Virus record (IMG/VR): IMGVR_UViG_3300032245_000811
Coordinates: 1-42,950 of that record
From: a virus
DNA length: 42,950 nucleotides
Reading direction: 5' to 3' (one strand)
Below are positions 15,010 through 21,678 of the stretch, one piece after another (the first letter of the stretch is position 1; each line of letters opens with the position of its first letter). The position numbers were made by a program, and so were the translations under genes. The notes beneath the pieces are model-generated. The model searched no databases. It was not told where the DNA came from and worked only from the letters and a program-made list of their open reading frames with translations.

Positions 15010-16293
15010 CTACCCCCTGAAACTTGCGGTCGACTTAACGAACTCGAGATCACACACACCGGTCGGACCATTGCGGTGCTTGGCAATCTTGCAGCTGACT
15101 ACCTCAGACAGCTTGGTAAAGTCTGGCTGTTCCTTACGCCACAGCATGAGCACCATGTCTGCATCCTGCTCGATGGCACCTGAGTCACGCAAGTCAGAGA
15201 GCCGTGGCTCACCACTCTCACGGTACTCAGATGATCTGCTCAGCTGCGACAGTGCGATTACAGGTACGTCTAGCTCACGAGCTAGCGCCTTCAGCGCACG
15301 GCTGATGTCGGCCACCTCGTTCACCCGGTTAGCATCCTTGCTACCCTTGTCCGGCGACATGAGCTGTAGGTAGTCGACGATCACCAGATCAACGCCACGT
15401 TCTGCTGCTATCTTCCGGCACTTAGACCTGACGATGGCAGGAGTTGCTGCCGGCGCATCGTCAACGTAGATGTTCAGCTTCGACAGCGTATCGGCCCACT
15501 GCTCTAGCTCGCTGAGCTGGACTAGGTCGATGCCACCATTGCGGATAGCAGCGAGAGGGATGCCGGATGCTGATGACAACAGACGTGAGCCCACCTGCTC
15601 AGCGCTCATCTCGATAGAGAAGATAGCTACCTTCTTGCCTGCGATTGCAGCAGAGAGAGCCATGCTAGTGGCCAGTGCAGTCTTGCCTACGCTGGGCCGC
15701 GCTGCGAGGATGACCAGGTCAGACTTCTGCCAGCCTCCGGTGATGGCGTCGATCTGACCAATGCCTGAACGCACGCCGTGCTTAACGCCGTCGATAACGA
15801 TGGACTTGACACGGCCCTTGGTCATATTCATGAGGTCGGCTGCGTCTGACCACCGCACCTCACGTCGCCGGTTGGTGAGTGAGAAGAGGATCTTCTCTGA
15901 CTCATCTATCGCCTTGTTAGGGTCGTCTGAGTTTGCGTACGCAGTGCTGACTATGTCGGTGCCAGCCTTCACCAGCCCACGTACCACAGCCATGCGGTCG
16001 ACGATATTGAAGTAGCTGTCTGCATGCACCGATGTTGGAACTGATCGCGTCAGATCAGACAGGTACGTGGCCTCGATGTCGTGGCCGTTGGCGCTGAGCT
16101 GGTCCATAAGTGTGACCGTGTCGATGGCCACGTCCTTAGACCTAAGGTCCCTGATCGCGTGTGCAATATGCACATGCCGGCGGTCATAGAAGTCATCCGG
16201 TACCAGCTCGATGTCGTCGAGCACGGCGTTGTCGATAATGATCGAGCCGAGTAGTGAGCGCTCGGCCTCGCTATTGTGTGGTGTTGTGTTCAC
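15010..16293 (-). CDS. dnaB: replicative DNA helicase, DnaB family
   Basis: A 427-residue hexameric 5'-3' helicase that unwinds DNA at the phage fork. The N-terminal DnaB domain covers about 1-105 (EAERSLLGSIIID at the start). The RecA-like ATPase has Walker A ARPSVGKTA (198-206), catalytic Glu in SIEMS (E228), Walker B DLVIVDYLQLM (302-312), sensor Q350 in SQLSR and an arginine-finger loop KHRNGPTG (405-412). The start is GTG 16293 with AGGAGGGC upstream, sharing bases with the previous stop. No primase or polymerase gene was found, so it probably loads host primase and polymerase onto phage DNA. Confidence 0.97.
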   Translation of the reverse strand: MNTTPHNSEAERSLLGSIIIDNAVLDDIELVPDDFYDRRHVHIAHAIRDLRSKDVAIDTVTLMDQLSANGHDIEATYLSDLTRSVPTSVHADSYFNIVDRMAVVRGLVKAGTDIVSTAYANSDDPNKAIDESEKILFSLTNRRREVRWSDAADLMNMTKGRVKSIVIDGVKHGVRSGIGQIDAITGGWQKSDLVILAARPSVGKTALATSMALSAAIAGKKVAIFSIEMSAEQVGSRLLSSASGIPLAAIRNGGIDLVQLSELEQWADTLSKLNIYVDDAPAATPAIVRSKCRKIAAERGVDLVIVDYLQLMSPDKGSKDANRVNEVADISRALKALARELDVPVIALSQLSRSSEYRESGEPRLSDLRDSGAIEQDADMVLMLWRKEQPDFTKLSEVVSCKIAKHRNGPTGVCDLEFVKSTASFRG

Positions 16294-16565
16294 TACTGCC
16301 CTCCTAATGCTGATGCGAGGATCGTGATGTCGTCCTCGTTGAATACAATCTTACCACACTCGACATCAAAGATATCGCCATGCGCAATCTCGCCGCCGTC
16401 GATCTCGACGCAGCCCCAGGCATCGCACCTGAAGCAACCAATCGACGTGTCTTGCCGGCCATCACGCACTAGCTTGGGCGCATGATTAAGGCGCTCAGCT
16501 AGCCGCGCACCGGCTATCTCGAGCTGGCCGATCCTTGACCTAGACCTCCAGTAATCATTCCTCAT
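16293..16565 (-). CDS. unknown 90-aa protein before dnaB
   Basis: The ATG at 16565 has AAGGAGG upstream, inside the preceding small gene. The N-terminal third is basic (RNDYWRSRSRIGQLE). CFRCDAWGC at about 44-52 gives three Cys in knuckle spacing, with one more Cys at about 70; a zinc site is possible. The stop overlaps the dnaB GTG, so the two are coupled. A helicase partner or loader would fit the position but is not shown. Confidence 0.7.
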   Translation of the reverse strand: MRNDYWRSRSRIGQLEIAGARLAERLNHAPKLVRDGRQDTSIGCFRCDAWGCVEIDGGEIAHGDIFDVECGKIVFNEDDITILASALGGQ

Positions 16566-16716
16566 CTTCTTGCGCCTCCTTAACTCTGTCCCACATGTAG
16601 CATGGCTTCATCTTGCCAGCGTCAATCTTCTTCCTGTACTTGCCACAGATGGGGCACTCGCCGTGTCCGATGTCAGCGTCCTCCGTATCGATTGGCCGTA
16701 CGTTCGAGGTAGTCAT
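16555..16716 (-). CDS. small zinc-finger-like protein, 53 aa
   Basis: The frame starts at ATG 16716 with GGAGGG 5 nt upstream. It reads MTTSNVRPIDTED, then CPICGKYRKKIDAG, then KPCYMWDRVKE. Two Cys in CPIC plus a later Cys suggest a metal knuckle. It fills the gap between the RlpA-like gene (overlap 44 nt) and the next gene (overlap 11 nt). The function is unknown. Confidence 0.6.
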   Translation of the reverse strand: MTTSNVRPIDTEDADIGHGECPICGKYRKKIDAGKMKPCYMWDRVKEAQEDEE

Positions 16717-17107
16717 TGTATCCCTCCACCTTTACTTTGAGCACTCCCCTGCTCAAGGGGGCCAGCTGTATGAACGCTGCCGGTGACAAGTCTATCACAG
16801 TCTTGCTGTGTCCGCCGATGGCATCGCGTACCACTACAACTACGCACTTACTTGGCTTGCTGTACAGGCAAACCCTTACCTTGTACGGTTTGTCCCGGTA
16901 CTTAAAGCCATGCACCGCTGCGTACATGACTAGCTCGCCGCCCCGCCCACCGTCCTCTTTGCTGAGGTACGGTGAGCAGGTATTGCGGTAGCCACCGTAG
17001 CAGTACGTGGCCTTGTTCCCGGTGTAGCCGTACCACGTTGCCTGGCCAACCTGAACTCCCGAAGTATGGAAGGCCAGGGCAACGCTTAGAAGTATAGCAC
17101 TAATCAT
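16673..17107 (-). CDS. secreted RlpA-like double-psi beta-barrel protein
   Basis: A 144-residue protein with an N-terminal hydrophobic signal segment (MISAILLSVALAF), so it is exported. The rest matches the RlpA/expansin double-psi barrel: GQATWYGYTGN at the start, CSPYLS, a central MYAAVH, and VVVVRDAIGG...VIDLSPAAFIQLAPLSRGVLKVKVE, the typical core with the conserved DLS/aAF motif. RlpA proteins bind or cleave peptidoglycan. The start ATG 17107 is 6 nt from GGAGG. Position in the DNA-metabolism block is odd for a lysis gene. It may help wall degradation or be an envelope effector; whether it has catalytic activity cannot be told. Confidence 0.75.
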   Translation of the reverse strand: MISAILLSVALAFHTSGVQVGQATWYGYTGNKATYCYGGYRNTCSPYLSKEDGGRGGELVMYAAVHGFKYRDKPYKVRVCLYSKPSKCVVVVVRDAIGGHSKTVIDLSPAAFIQLAPLSRGVLKVKVEGYNDYLERTANRYGGR

Positions 17108-17330
17108 CAATCGCCTCCGTATTACGACCGTTCAAGATGGCATTCATCTTGCAAACGTCACAAGTACGGTAGTCGATGTGCTCGTGCTTTGTCAAGGGGT
17201 CAACTCTATCGAGACCCCCTAGCGACTCGTACTCTATGCCGAACTGTCGGCAGTATTCACGGAGTCCCAAGCCTAACCGCTTGGCATCCTCCTTGAAGAA
17301 ATCAGAAGCGTCCGGCTTTGACTTCTTCAT
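17100..17330 (-). CDS. unknown 76-aa protein
   Basis: The ATG at 17330 is preferred; a TTG at 17354 would add 8 residues. No strong Shine-Dalgarno site is seen, but the start lies inside the previous gene. It begins MKKSKPDASDFFKEDAKRLG, with a possible helix-turn-helix-like middle (LGLREYCRQFGIEYESLGGL). CDVC near the C-terminus may bind metal. It overlaps the RlpA-like gene by 8 nt. The function is unknown. Confidence 0.6.
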   Translation of the reverse strand: MKKSKPDASDFFKEDAKRLGLGLREYCRQFGIEYESLGGLDRVDPLTKHEHIDYRTCDVCKMNAILNGRNTEAIDD

Positions 17331-17541
17331 CTCGCCACTTGTTGGCCAGGTCAAGAGCTATCTGCCGCGCAGACTCTTGGCCTAGTAGCTCAGGTCCTTC
17401 ACCGATCTTGTGAGCGGTTATCTTATCTGAGCGGTTGTAGTACATGGCATGCACCTTCCATCCGCCGTCGCTGTACATGATCGTGACTGAGGCGTGCCGC
17501 TTCCCATCCTTGAGGATAGGTACGATCTCAATCTCCGGCAT
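17302..17541 (-). CDS. unknown 79-aa protein
   Basis: The ATG at 17541 shares bases with the previous stop (TGATG), the pattern used elsewhere in this block; starts at 17550, 17565 or GTG 17607 are also open. The N-terminus is strand-rich (PEIEIVPILKDGKRHASVTI; GGWKVHAMYY). The C-terminal part is a helix (ESARQIALDLANKWRDEEV). No family was recognised. Confidence 0.6.
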   Translation of the reverse strand: MPEIEIVPILKDGKRHASVTIMYSDGGWKVHAMYYNRSDKITAHKIGEGPELLGQESARQIALDLANKWRDEEVKAGRF

Positions 17542-17906
17542 CACGTACATTGATTGCATCCGCATGCCAACGTGTGGCTGCTGATGCCCCTCGATACCTC
17601 GCTCCACTTGTTCTGACCAAGCGCAATGAGGATCGCTGCGTAGTTCATCGTATCGACCAGCGCATCATGCAGCTCAGGCGTATACCAGCCCGGGTCCATG
17701 ATTAGCTTGCCACCTACGATGCGGCCATTCATTGAGTTAGCAATGCGGCCGACCTTGTCCATAGCCATGCGTGAGAACACGCCAACCGGGCCAAGGTTCT
17801 CTACGTTCACTGGACCATACGACTCCTGTCGCTGGACCATGATTGCGTGAGCTTCCTTGAATAGGTCTTCGAAGTACTGACCAAAGCTTGGTGGTACCTG
17901 ACTCAT
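17541..17906 (-). CDS. Nmad1/DUF1599-like protein (all-alpha NTP-pyrophosphatase type)
   Basis: A 121-residue helical protein. The core RQESYGPVNVENLGPVGVFSR, then MAMDKVGRIANSM, then ELHDALVDTMNYAAILIAL fits the Nmad1/DUF1599 pattern (YG near the start, RM..K..R, and E..DALxDxxNYA). Acidic residues in the last helix would bind Mg. Relatives are thought to hydrolyse or handle nucleotides, and some occur with modified-base pathways. No base-modification partner (for example PurZ or a thymidylate synthase homologue) was seen here, so nucleotide-pool control is the safer guess. The start ATG 17906 overlaps the previous stop. Confidence 0.6.
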   Translation of the reverse strand: MSQVPPSFGQYFEDLFKEAHAIMVQRQESYGPVNVENLGPVGVFSRMAMDKVGRIANSMNGRIVGGKLIMDPGWYTPELHDALVDTMNYAAILIALGQNKWSEVSRGISSHTLACGCNQCT

Positions 17907-18097
17907 CGCTTGCCTCCGATCACGAATAGTAGAAGCGCAAGTGAAAGCGCTTCGCCTGGACGTTCAGCACCCACCGCGAGACAGGCTGCGACTGAGACCG
18001 CCGCCCTCGTCGAGTACTGCGCGCTTGCTTTTCTAACTTCTGCAACCACCTTTGCTTTCTTGGACTGATAGGGTTTCTCATCAGGCGTTGTCGCCAT
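17903..18097 (-). CDS. unknown 64-aa protein with hydrophobic C-terminus
   Basis: The ATG has AAGGAGG 7 nt upstream. The N-terminus is basic (TPDEKPYQSKKAKVVAEVRK). From residue 32 it is Ala/Leu/Val-rich (AAVSVAACLAVGAERPGEAL, then SLALLLFVIGGKR), giving one or two weak membrane segments. It overlaps the neighbours on both sides. It may be a small membrane protein. The function is unknown. Confidence 0.6.
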   Translation of the reverse strand: MATTPDEKPYQSKKAKVVAEVRKASAQYSTRAAVSVAACLAVGAERPGEALSLALLLFVIGGKR

Positions 18098-18254
18098 TGG
18101 CGCCCTCCTTAGCTAGAACGTTTGCCGCACCAGCTGCGATATTGTCCGCATCCGGTACCTCCAACTCCTTAAGCCTAGTGCGAATGAGCTCGAAGATACG
18201 AGCCCATGACACAGCAAGGTCAAGGCTATTAAGCTTCTTCCGTGGTCTCTGCAT
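18081..18254 (-). CDS. unknown 57-aa protein
   Basis: The ATG at 18254 has GGAGG 5 nt upstream, inside the end of the resolvase-like gene; the longer frame has no start site. It is a single helical protein: MQRPRKKLNSLDLAVSWARI, then FELIRTRLKELEVPD, then an Ala/Asn-rich end. No family was recognised. It may assist the nuclease encoded just upstream. Confidence 0.6.
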   Translation of the reverse strand: MQRPRKKLNSLDLAVSWARIFELIRTRLKELEVPDADNIAAGAANVLAKEGANGDNA

Positions 18255-18573
18255 CACTGCCTCCAATAAGATTGAGGAAGTCAGTCTCCTCAATGATAAC
18301 TACTACCCTACGCTTAGCTCCGGAACCCGGAGCGTCACCGACTACGAGGAGCGGAACCTGGTCCGCCTTGCGCGGTACTGCCTGCAACCAGCGCCAGAAC
18401 TTCTCGCTAAACATCTGGCCACACTTGGCCTGGATGTTGAACTGTCCTGCCGCTACGTCTTCAGGCCCACCGTACTGGCCGACCCGTTTACCGCCAAACT
18501 TCTTAGCCACCTCACGCTCGAAGGCATTACCCCTCGAGCGATTGAGTCGGCCACGTCGAGACGCATCACTCAT
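18229..18573 (-). CDS. Holliday-junction-resolvase-like PD-(D/E)XK nuclease
   Basis: A 114-residue protein from ATG 18573 (AGGAGG 6 nt upstream; 8-nt overlap with the previous gene). SRGNAFEREVAKKFGGKRVG holds the helix with the first conserved Glu; GGPEDVA supplies the Asp; FNIQAKCG stands in the place of the E-x-K strand, with Gln instead of Glu; and SEKFWRWLQAV follows. The layout is that of small phage resolvases and VRR-NUC nucleases. It probably cuts branched DNA made by recombination or before packaging. The Q-x-K substitution is worth noting. Confidence 0.6.
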   Translation of the reverse strand: MSDASRRGRLNRSRGNAFEREVAKKFGGKRVGQYGGPEDVAAGQFNIQAKCGQMFSEKFWRWLQAVPRKADQVPLLVVGDAPGSGAKRRVVVIIEETDFLNLIGGSDAETTEEA

Positions 18574-18901
18574 CGAGCGCCTCCTTAACGGCATCGTCAA
18601 CGGTGTCCTCCAAGAACACCGGCATACCACGGCCGATGTAGGCACCGGCAATGTTATAGTCGAAGTACTCAACAGCCTGTTCGTACGCATCCTCAGAGAG
18701 CACAGCGCGCTCTTCGTCTGACGTATTAACCCTGTTGTTAATCTCCTCAACGATGTCGTTGGCAATCGTTTCGATGATTGCCTTCTTGCTATAGATGAAG
18801 ATGAAGACCTGGCCTCCCTCAGTGAACTGCTGTCCGACCCCGACCACACAGTGGTCGAAGCCGTCAGCCTTCCACGCTTCGATGCTGTCTACCAACCTCA
18901 T
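18566..18901 (-). CDS. unknown 111-aa protein
   Basis: The ATG at 18901 is 6 nt from GGGAG; an ATG at 18907 and another at 18922 are alternatives. It begins MRLVDSIEAWKADGFDHCVV, continues with VFIFIYSKKAIIETIANDIV and is acidic at the end (DTVDDAVKEALDE). The first half looks beta/alpha and the second half helical. It lies between the SSB-like and resolvase-like genes. The function is unknown. Confidence 0.65.
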   Translation of the reverse strand: MRLVDSIEAWKADGFDHCVVGVGQQFTEGGQVFIFIYSKKAIIETIANDIVEEINNRVNTSDEERAVLSEDAYEQAVEYFDYNIAGAYIGRGMPVFLEDTVDDAVKEALDE

Positions 18902-18914
18902 CGACATCTCCCGC

Positions 18915-19295
18915 CTAGGCATTCTTCCTCGTCCGAAGTGGGCCGTACTGTAGCGGCGCAATGTCCGACACCAACATGGTGTAGTACTGCTTGCCGTTGT
19001 ACTCACGGTCCTCGTTGAGCTTGCCTACCACGTGTACGTTAGGGCGAGGGTCCTTCTCCTGGGAGATGGCCCACTCGTATACCTTGGCAACGTGTGCCTC
19101 AGCCTCAGCGTCGAAGAAGCGTAGCGTGACGTAGGCGTATCGGTCAGGGGCTGCGTTAGCCCGGTCACCGTCAGCCCACTCCTCGTAGGCTGCGGTCTGC
19201 ATAGTACCGTACACCTCGAGATAGTTATTACCGTTCTTAGAAACCTTATTGACTGGCGTCTTCTTGTCGCTCAGCCAGATGTCAAGTCTTGCCAT
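18915..19295 (-). CDS. single-stranded DNA-binding protein-like (OB fold)
   Basis: A 126-residue protein just after the ERF gene, with TGATG coupling. Strands typical of an SSB OB fold are visible: ARLDIWLSDKKTPVNKVSKN, YAYVTLRFFDAEAEAHVAKV, and NVHVVGKLNEDREYNGKQYY followed by TMLVSDIAPL, the SSB-like closing part. The length is short and there is no acidic SSB tail; it ends in basic residues (RTRKNA). Position between the annealase and nuclease genes fits a recombination SSB. The assignment is from the pattern, not from a clear signature. Confidence 0.6.
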   Translation of the reverse strand: MARLDIWLSDKKTPVNKVSKNGNNYLEVYGTMQTAAYEEWADGDRANAAPDRYAYVTLRFFDAEAEAHVAKVYEWAISQEKDPRPNVHVVGKLNEDREYNGKQYYTMLVSDIAPLQYGPLRTRKNA

Positions 19296-19816
19296 CAGAA
19301 ATTAAACTCCCCTACTTCATCAGCCTTTTTCTTGGTTGGCTGTTGAACCACTCCGTTGAAGAGATCCTTAGCCTTAGCGGCAATGATCTCGTCATCCGTC
19401 TTGCCGTCTGCCTCTGGGTCATCACCTGTTGGGATGAGGAACCCTGTGAGCAGAGCGTACTTCAGTGCGCCGGTAGCTGCCTTATACGCAGCCTTGTCGC
19501 CGCTGTCCGCCCCGGTCCCGATTGACTGGAACGAGATGGTCTCGCCAGTGTCACCGTCCGTTAGCGTCCAAGTGAAGCGAAGAGTCAGCAGCGCCTGCTT
19601 GCCAGACGGTGTGAGCCCCTCGCTAATCACGTCGATGTTGGTCGGGGTCATTGACACGTTGAGCTTGCTCAGCTCAGCGCGCACCTTGTCCGCTACGGCC
19701 GAAGCCTGTACGAACTTGTACCCCTGGGCGCTGTTCGTGCCGCCCTTCTGCACGTAGCCAACGGCCTCCATGACCTTGGCAATCTTGCTAGCTAGCGTTA
19801 CCTTACCTGCTGTCAT
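19295..19816 (-). CDS. erf: ERF-family single-strand annealing protein
   Basis: A 173-residue protein from ATG 19816, with GAGGAGGGG upstream (the longer frame adds six unsupported residues). The N-terminus (LASKIAKVMEAVGYVQKGGT) and GYKFVQASAVADKVRAELS match the ERF superfamily, followed by LLTLRFTWTLTDGDTGE, IGTGADSGDKAAYKAATGAL and KYALLTGFLIPTGDDPE, the typical conserved core. ERF anneals complementary single strands and circularises phage DNA by recombination. It lies between the Cas4/RecB-like nuclease and the SSB-like gene, a full recombination set. Confidence 0.9.
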   Translation of the reverse strand: MTAGKVTLASKIAKVMEAVGYVQKGGTNSAQGYKFVQASAVADKVRAELSKLNVSMTPTNIDVISEGLTPSGKQALLTLRFTWTLTDGDTGETISFQSIGTGADSGDKAAYKAATGALKYALLTGFLIPTGDDPEADGKTDDEIIAAKAKDLFNGVVQQPTKKKADEVGEFNF

Positions 19817-20529
19817 TACTCCCCTCCTCTGCACTTAGTGAGCCACTGGCATCCTGCGCATGGCCACATCTTCTTAGGGTCCTTACCCTCCGGCACTGGA
19901 AGTCGGAACGGAATCCGCCCCTGCTCCCTAAACTTGTTGCCGATCTCGAGGACTCGCCTAGCCCTATCATACCACTCCCGCCCGATTGTGTACTCAGAGA
20001 TGTTGAAGTCATCCTTACTGACGTACACAACACGTGCTGCGATTTGCTGGTCGTAGATCTCCTCAGGGAGGAAACCATTGTACTCCAGCGCAAGCGCATA
20101 GCTAGCAGCCTGGATAGCATGCTCTGGCTTTGGCCCCTTAAGATACTTGAAACCGTTCGAGTTCATCGACTTCATCTCGATAACTTCCCATCCGTTTTCC
20201 ATGTGGTCCCTGTTCTTCCATTGAACAAGGTGGTCGATGTTTCCGGAGAAGTTGTACTTATCCATCTCCACCGGAACCTCAGACATGAACTCGTCAAACA
20301 AACCTGAGTCCCTGAGGTTGCGCTCGAACGTGTTGGCAATGACGTGACCCTGCTCGAAGATGCGGTATAGCCGGTCCTCAAATGGGTTAGTCACAGGCTC
20401 GCCGGTAGCGTCGTAGTACTGCTGACGCAGGCACGACCCCAGCTTGCTGCCACGGAAGAACGTACTAGCCGGACGCTCTTTACGGTTCGCCTTTAGACCC
20501 AAGTCAAAGGCACGTGCGATAGTCTCCAT
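19816..20529 (-). CDS. Cas4/RecB-like PD-(D/E)XK exonuclease with 4 Cys
   Basis: A 237-residue protein from ATG 20529, 6 nt from AGGAGG. It has Cys33 in GSCLRQQYYD, H62 in EQGHVIANTF, D99 in SGNIDHLV, E118-x-K120 in VIEMKS and Q140 in HAIQAASYAL, the catalytic order of the Cas4/RecB clan. C224, C227 and C233 (CAGCQWLTKC) close an iron-sulphur site with Cys33, as in Cas4 and AddB. It probably resects double-strand ends to give single strands for ERF. It is the first gene after the promoter at 20577-20605. No CRISPR array is present. Confidence 0.88.
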   Translation of the reverse strand: METIARAFDLGLKANRKERPASTFFRGSKLGSCLRQQYYDATGEPVTNPFEDRLYRIFEQGHVIANTFERNLRDSGLFDEFMSEVPVEMDKYNFSGNIDHLVQWKNRDHMENGWEVIEMKSMNSNGFKYLKGPKPEHAIQAASYALALEYNGFLPEEIYDQQIAARVVYVSKDDFNISEYTIGREWYDRARRVLEIGNKFREQGRIPFRLPVPEGKDPKKMWPCAGCQWLTKCRGGE

Positions 20530-20545
20530 GACCACCTCCTAATAG

Positions 20546-20582
20546 TAAGATCCCCAGTGGATCTCGTCCACTGAGGATCTTA
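20546..20582. promoter_or_regulatory. inverted repeat (16-bp arms) between promoter and cas4-like gene
   Basis: 20546-20561 and 20567-20582 are complementary with one mismatch, loop TCTCG. The right arm contains the -10 box of the promoter, so a dimeric repressor bound here would block it. As RNA, only part of the hairpin would be made, depending on the start point. No T run follows, so it is not a normal terminator. Confidence 0.65.
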
Positions 20583-20605
20583 TACCCCCCGGGTTTTGCT
20601 GTCAA
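20577..20605 (-). promoter_or_regulatory. sigma70-type promoter of the DNA-metabolism block
   Basis: On the minus strand TTGACA (20605-20600), 17-nt spacer with a GGGGGG run, TAAGAT (20582-20577). A perfect -35, good -10 and ideal spacing. It lies in the only sizeable gap of this part, just after the C39-like gene, about 50 nt before the Cas4-like start. Early transcription of replication genes by host RNA polymerase is the likely use. Confidence 0.8.
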
Positions 20606-20608
20606 GCA

Positions 20609-21313
20609 CTACAGCACTTTCTTAGTACCGACCCCTCCGACTGGCTTGGCTGGCTCCTTAGTAGGGGCGACCACCTTCGGTGCCTCTACGGGCTTCTTAG
20701 GTGCCTCTACGGGCGTTTTAACAGCGGTCCGCCGGACTGCAATCAGGCACCTCTTATGAGGAGCATCGCCCTTTGAGCTGGCGATAGCCTTAAGTTCCTC
20801 GAAGCTTACCGGCACAGCAAACTTTTCCTCGCCCTTGCCAGACATGGTTGGGTCTGCCCACTGCAGTACGCCATCCACCATGGCTGCGCATGTCATGTGG
20901 CCATACGTCTTGCCTGGCTTGCGCTTCTCGTACTTCTTGTGCCACTCGCTCATTAGGATATTAGGGTATCCACGTGCCTGCTCGACATTGATCATGACAA
21001 CTGCGCCGCCCTTCAGCGCGTTAACGACTTCAACCCAGTCGTGTGCATACGTAACCTTAAGTCCAGCAAGTGGACCTGCCTTTACCGTCTGCGCCAAGGT
21101 ACTAGGGCTTCCTTTTCCGTCGACATCGTGACGGCCAACCTTCTCGCCCCACTCCACAGCGTCGAACGACGTGAACGTAGAACCGGTAAGGTGGTTAGCC
21201 GCACAGGCCAGCGTGGCCCAGGCGCAGTCATCCATCCAATCATCTGAGAAATCTTTGGGCGTGCTCTTCCCTTCAATGTTATCCGTTTGCGTTACGATCT
21301 TCAGTCTATTCAT
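20609..21313 (-). CDS. C39-like cysteine peptidase, endolysin candidate
   Basis: A 234-residue protein. DDCAWATLACAANHLTG at about 28-44 gives a candidate nucleophile Cys30 in the DDCxxAxxA-type N-terminal helix. GHMTCAAMVDG gives His139 and LQWADP gives Asp154, the order of papain-like C39 peptidases. Similar domains begin many phage endolysins of actinobacterial phages. The C-terminal 40 residues are Pro/Lys/Val-rich, with the repeat KTPVEAPKKPVEAPKVV, and could act as a wall- or protein-binding tail. There is no signal peptide, so export would need a holin; the small membrane protein at 22391-22612 is close by. Confidence 0.6.
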   Translation of the reverse strand: MNRLKIVTQTDNIEGKSTPKDFSDDWMDDCAWATLACAANHLTGSTFTSFDAVEWGEKVGRHDVDGKGSPSTLAQTVKAGPLAGLKVTYAHDWVEVVNALKGGAVVMINVEQARGYPNILMSEWHKKYEKRKPGKTYGHMTCAAMVDGVLQWADPTMSGKGEEKFAVPVSFEELKAIASSKGDAPHKRCLIAVRRTAVKTPVEAPKKPVEAPKVVAPTKEPAKPVGGVGTKKVL

Positions 21314-21678
21314 TGTTTTCCTTTCTCGATAATGACACGTGCAATATCCAGCCAGTTGTCGGCAAACCTCAGGCCACGGTCGTCGATGTACGCCATGGCT
21401 GGAGGCTTTCCTTCTCCGGTATAGATGTCATCGTATGGGATTTCCCACCGCTCAAGAAGCTCACGCATCTCTCGCTCCCTCTCGTCCTTGTCTGGCCATT
21501 GGGCCCAGGATCTGGCAGAGTGGATGATAACCTTATACCCGGCATCACGCAGTACGTGCAGTGCGTCGACGCAGTCACGAGCTGGGACCAACGTGCCGAA
21601 GACCCTGACGACAATGGTGTCGTCAAAGTCCACGGCCACCGTGCGGTCAAAGTGCCGCTGGATTTCCTCTTCGGTCAT
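21310..21678 (-). CDS. HAD-superfamily phosphatase
   Basis: A 122-residue protein with the four HAD motifs: VDFDDT (D17, D19), S54 in IIHSAR, K91 in GEGKPPAMA and DD at 99-100 in AYIDDRG. There is no kinase domain. Short HAD proteins of this type in phages resemble the phosphatase half of polynucleotide kinase and may clean 3' phosphates at broken nucleic acid ends. The ATG overlaps the exonuclease stop (ATGA). Confidence 0.8.
   Translation of the reverse strand: MTEEEIQRHFDRTVAVDFDDTIVVRVFGTLVPARDCVDALHVLRDAGYKVIIHSARSWAQWPDKDEREREMRELLERWEIPYDDIYTGEGKPPAMAYIDDRGLRFADNWLDIARVIIEKGKQ

Noticed and set aside
17541-17906. Z-genome or modified-base pathway suggested by the Nmad1-like protein
   Set aside because: No PurZ, thymidylate-synthase-like, DNA methyltransferase or glycosyltransferase gene was recognised, so a modified base is not supported.
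19816-20529. CRISPR-associated Cas4
   Set aside because: No repeats or other cas genes are present; Cas4-like nucleases beside annealing proteins are common in phages.
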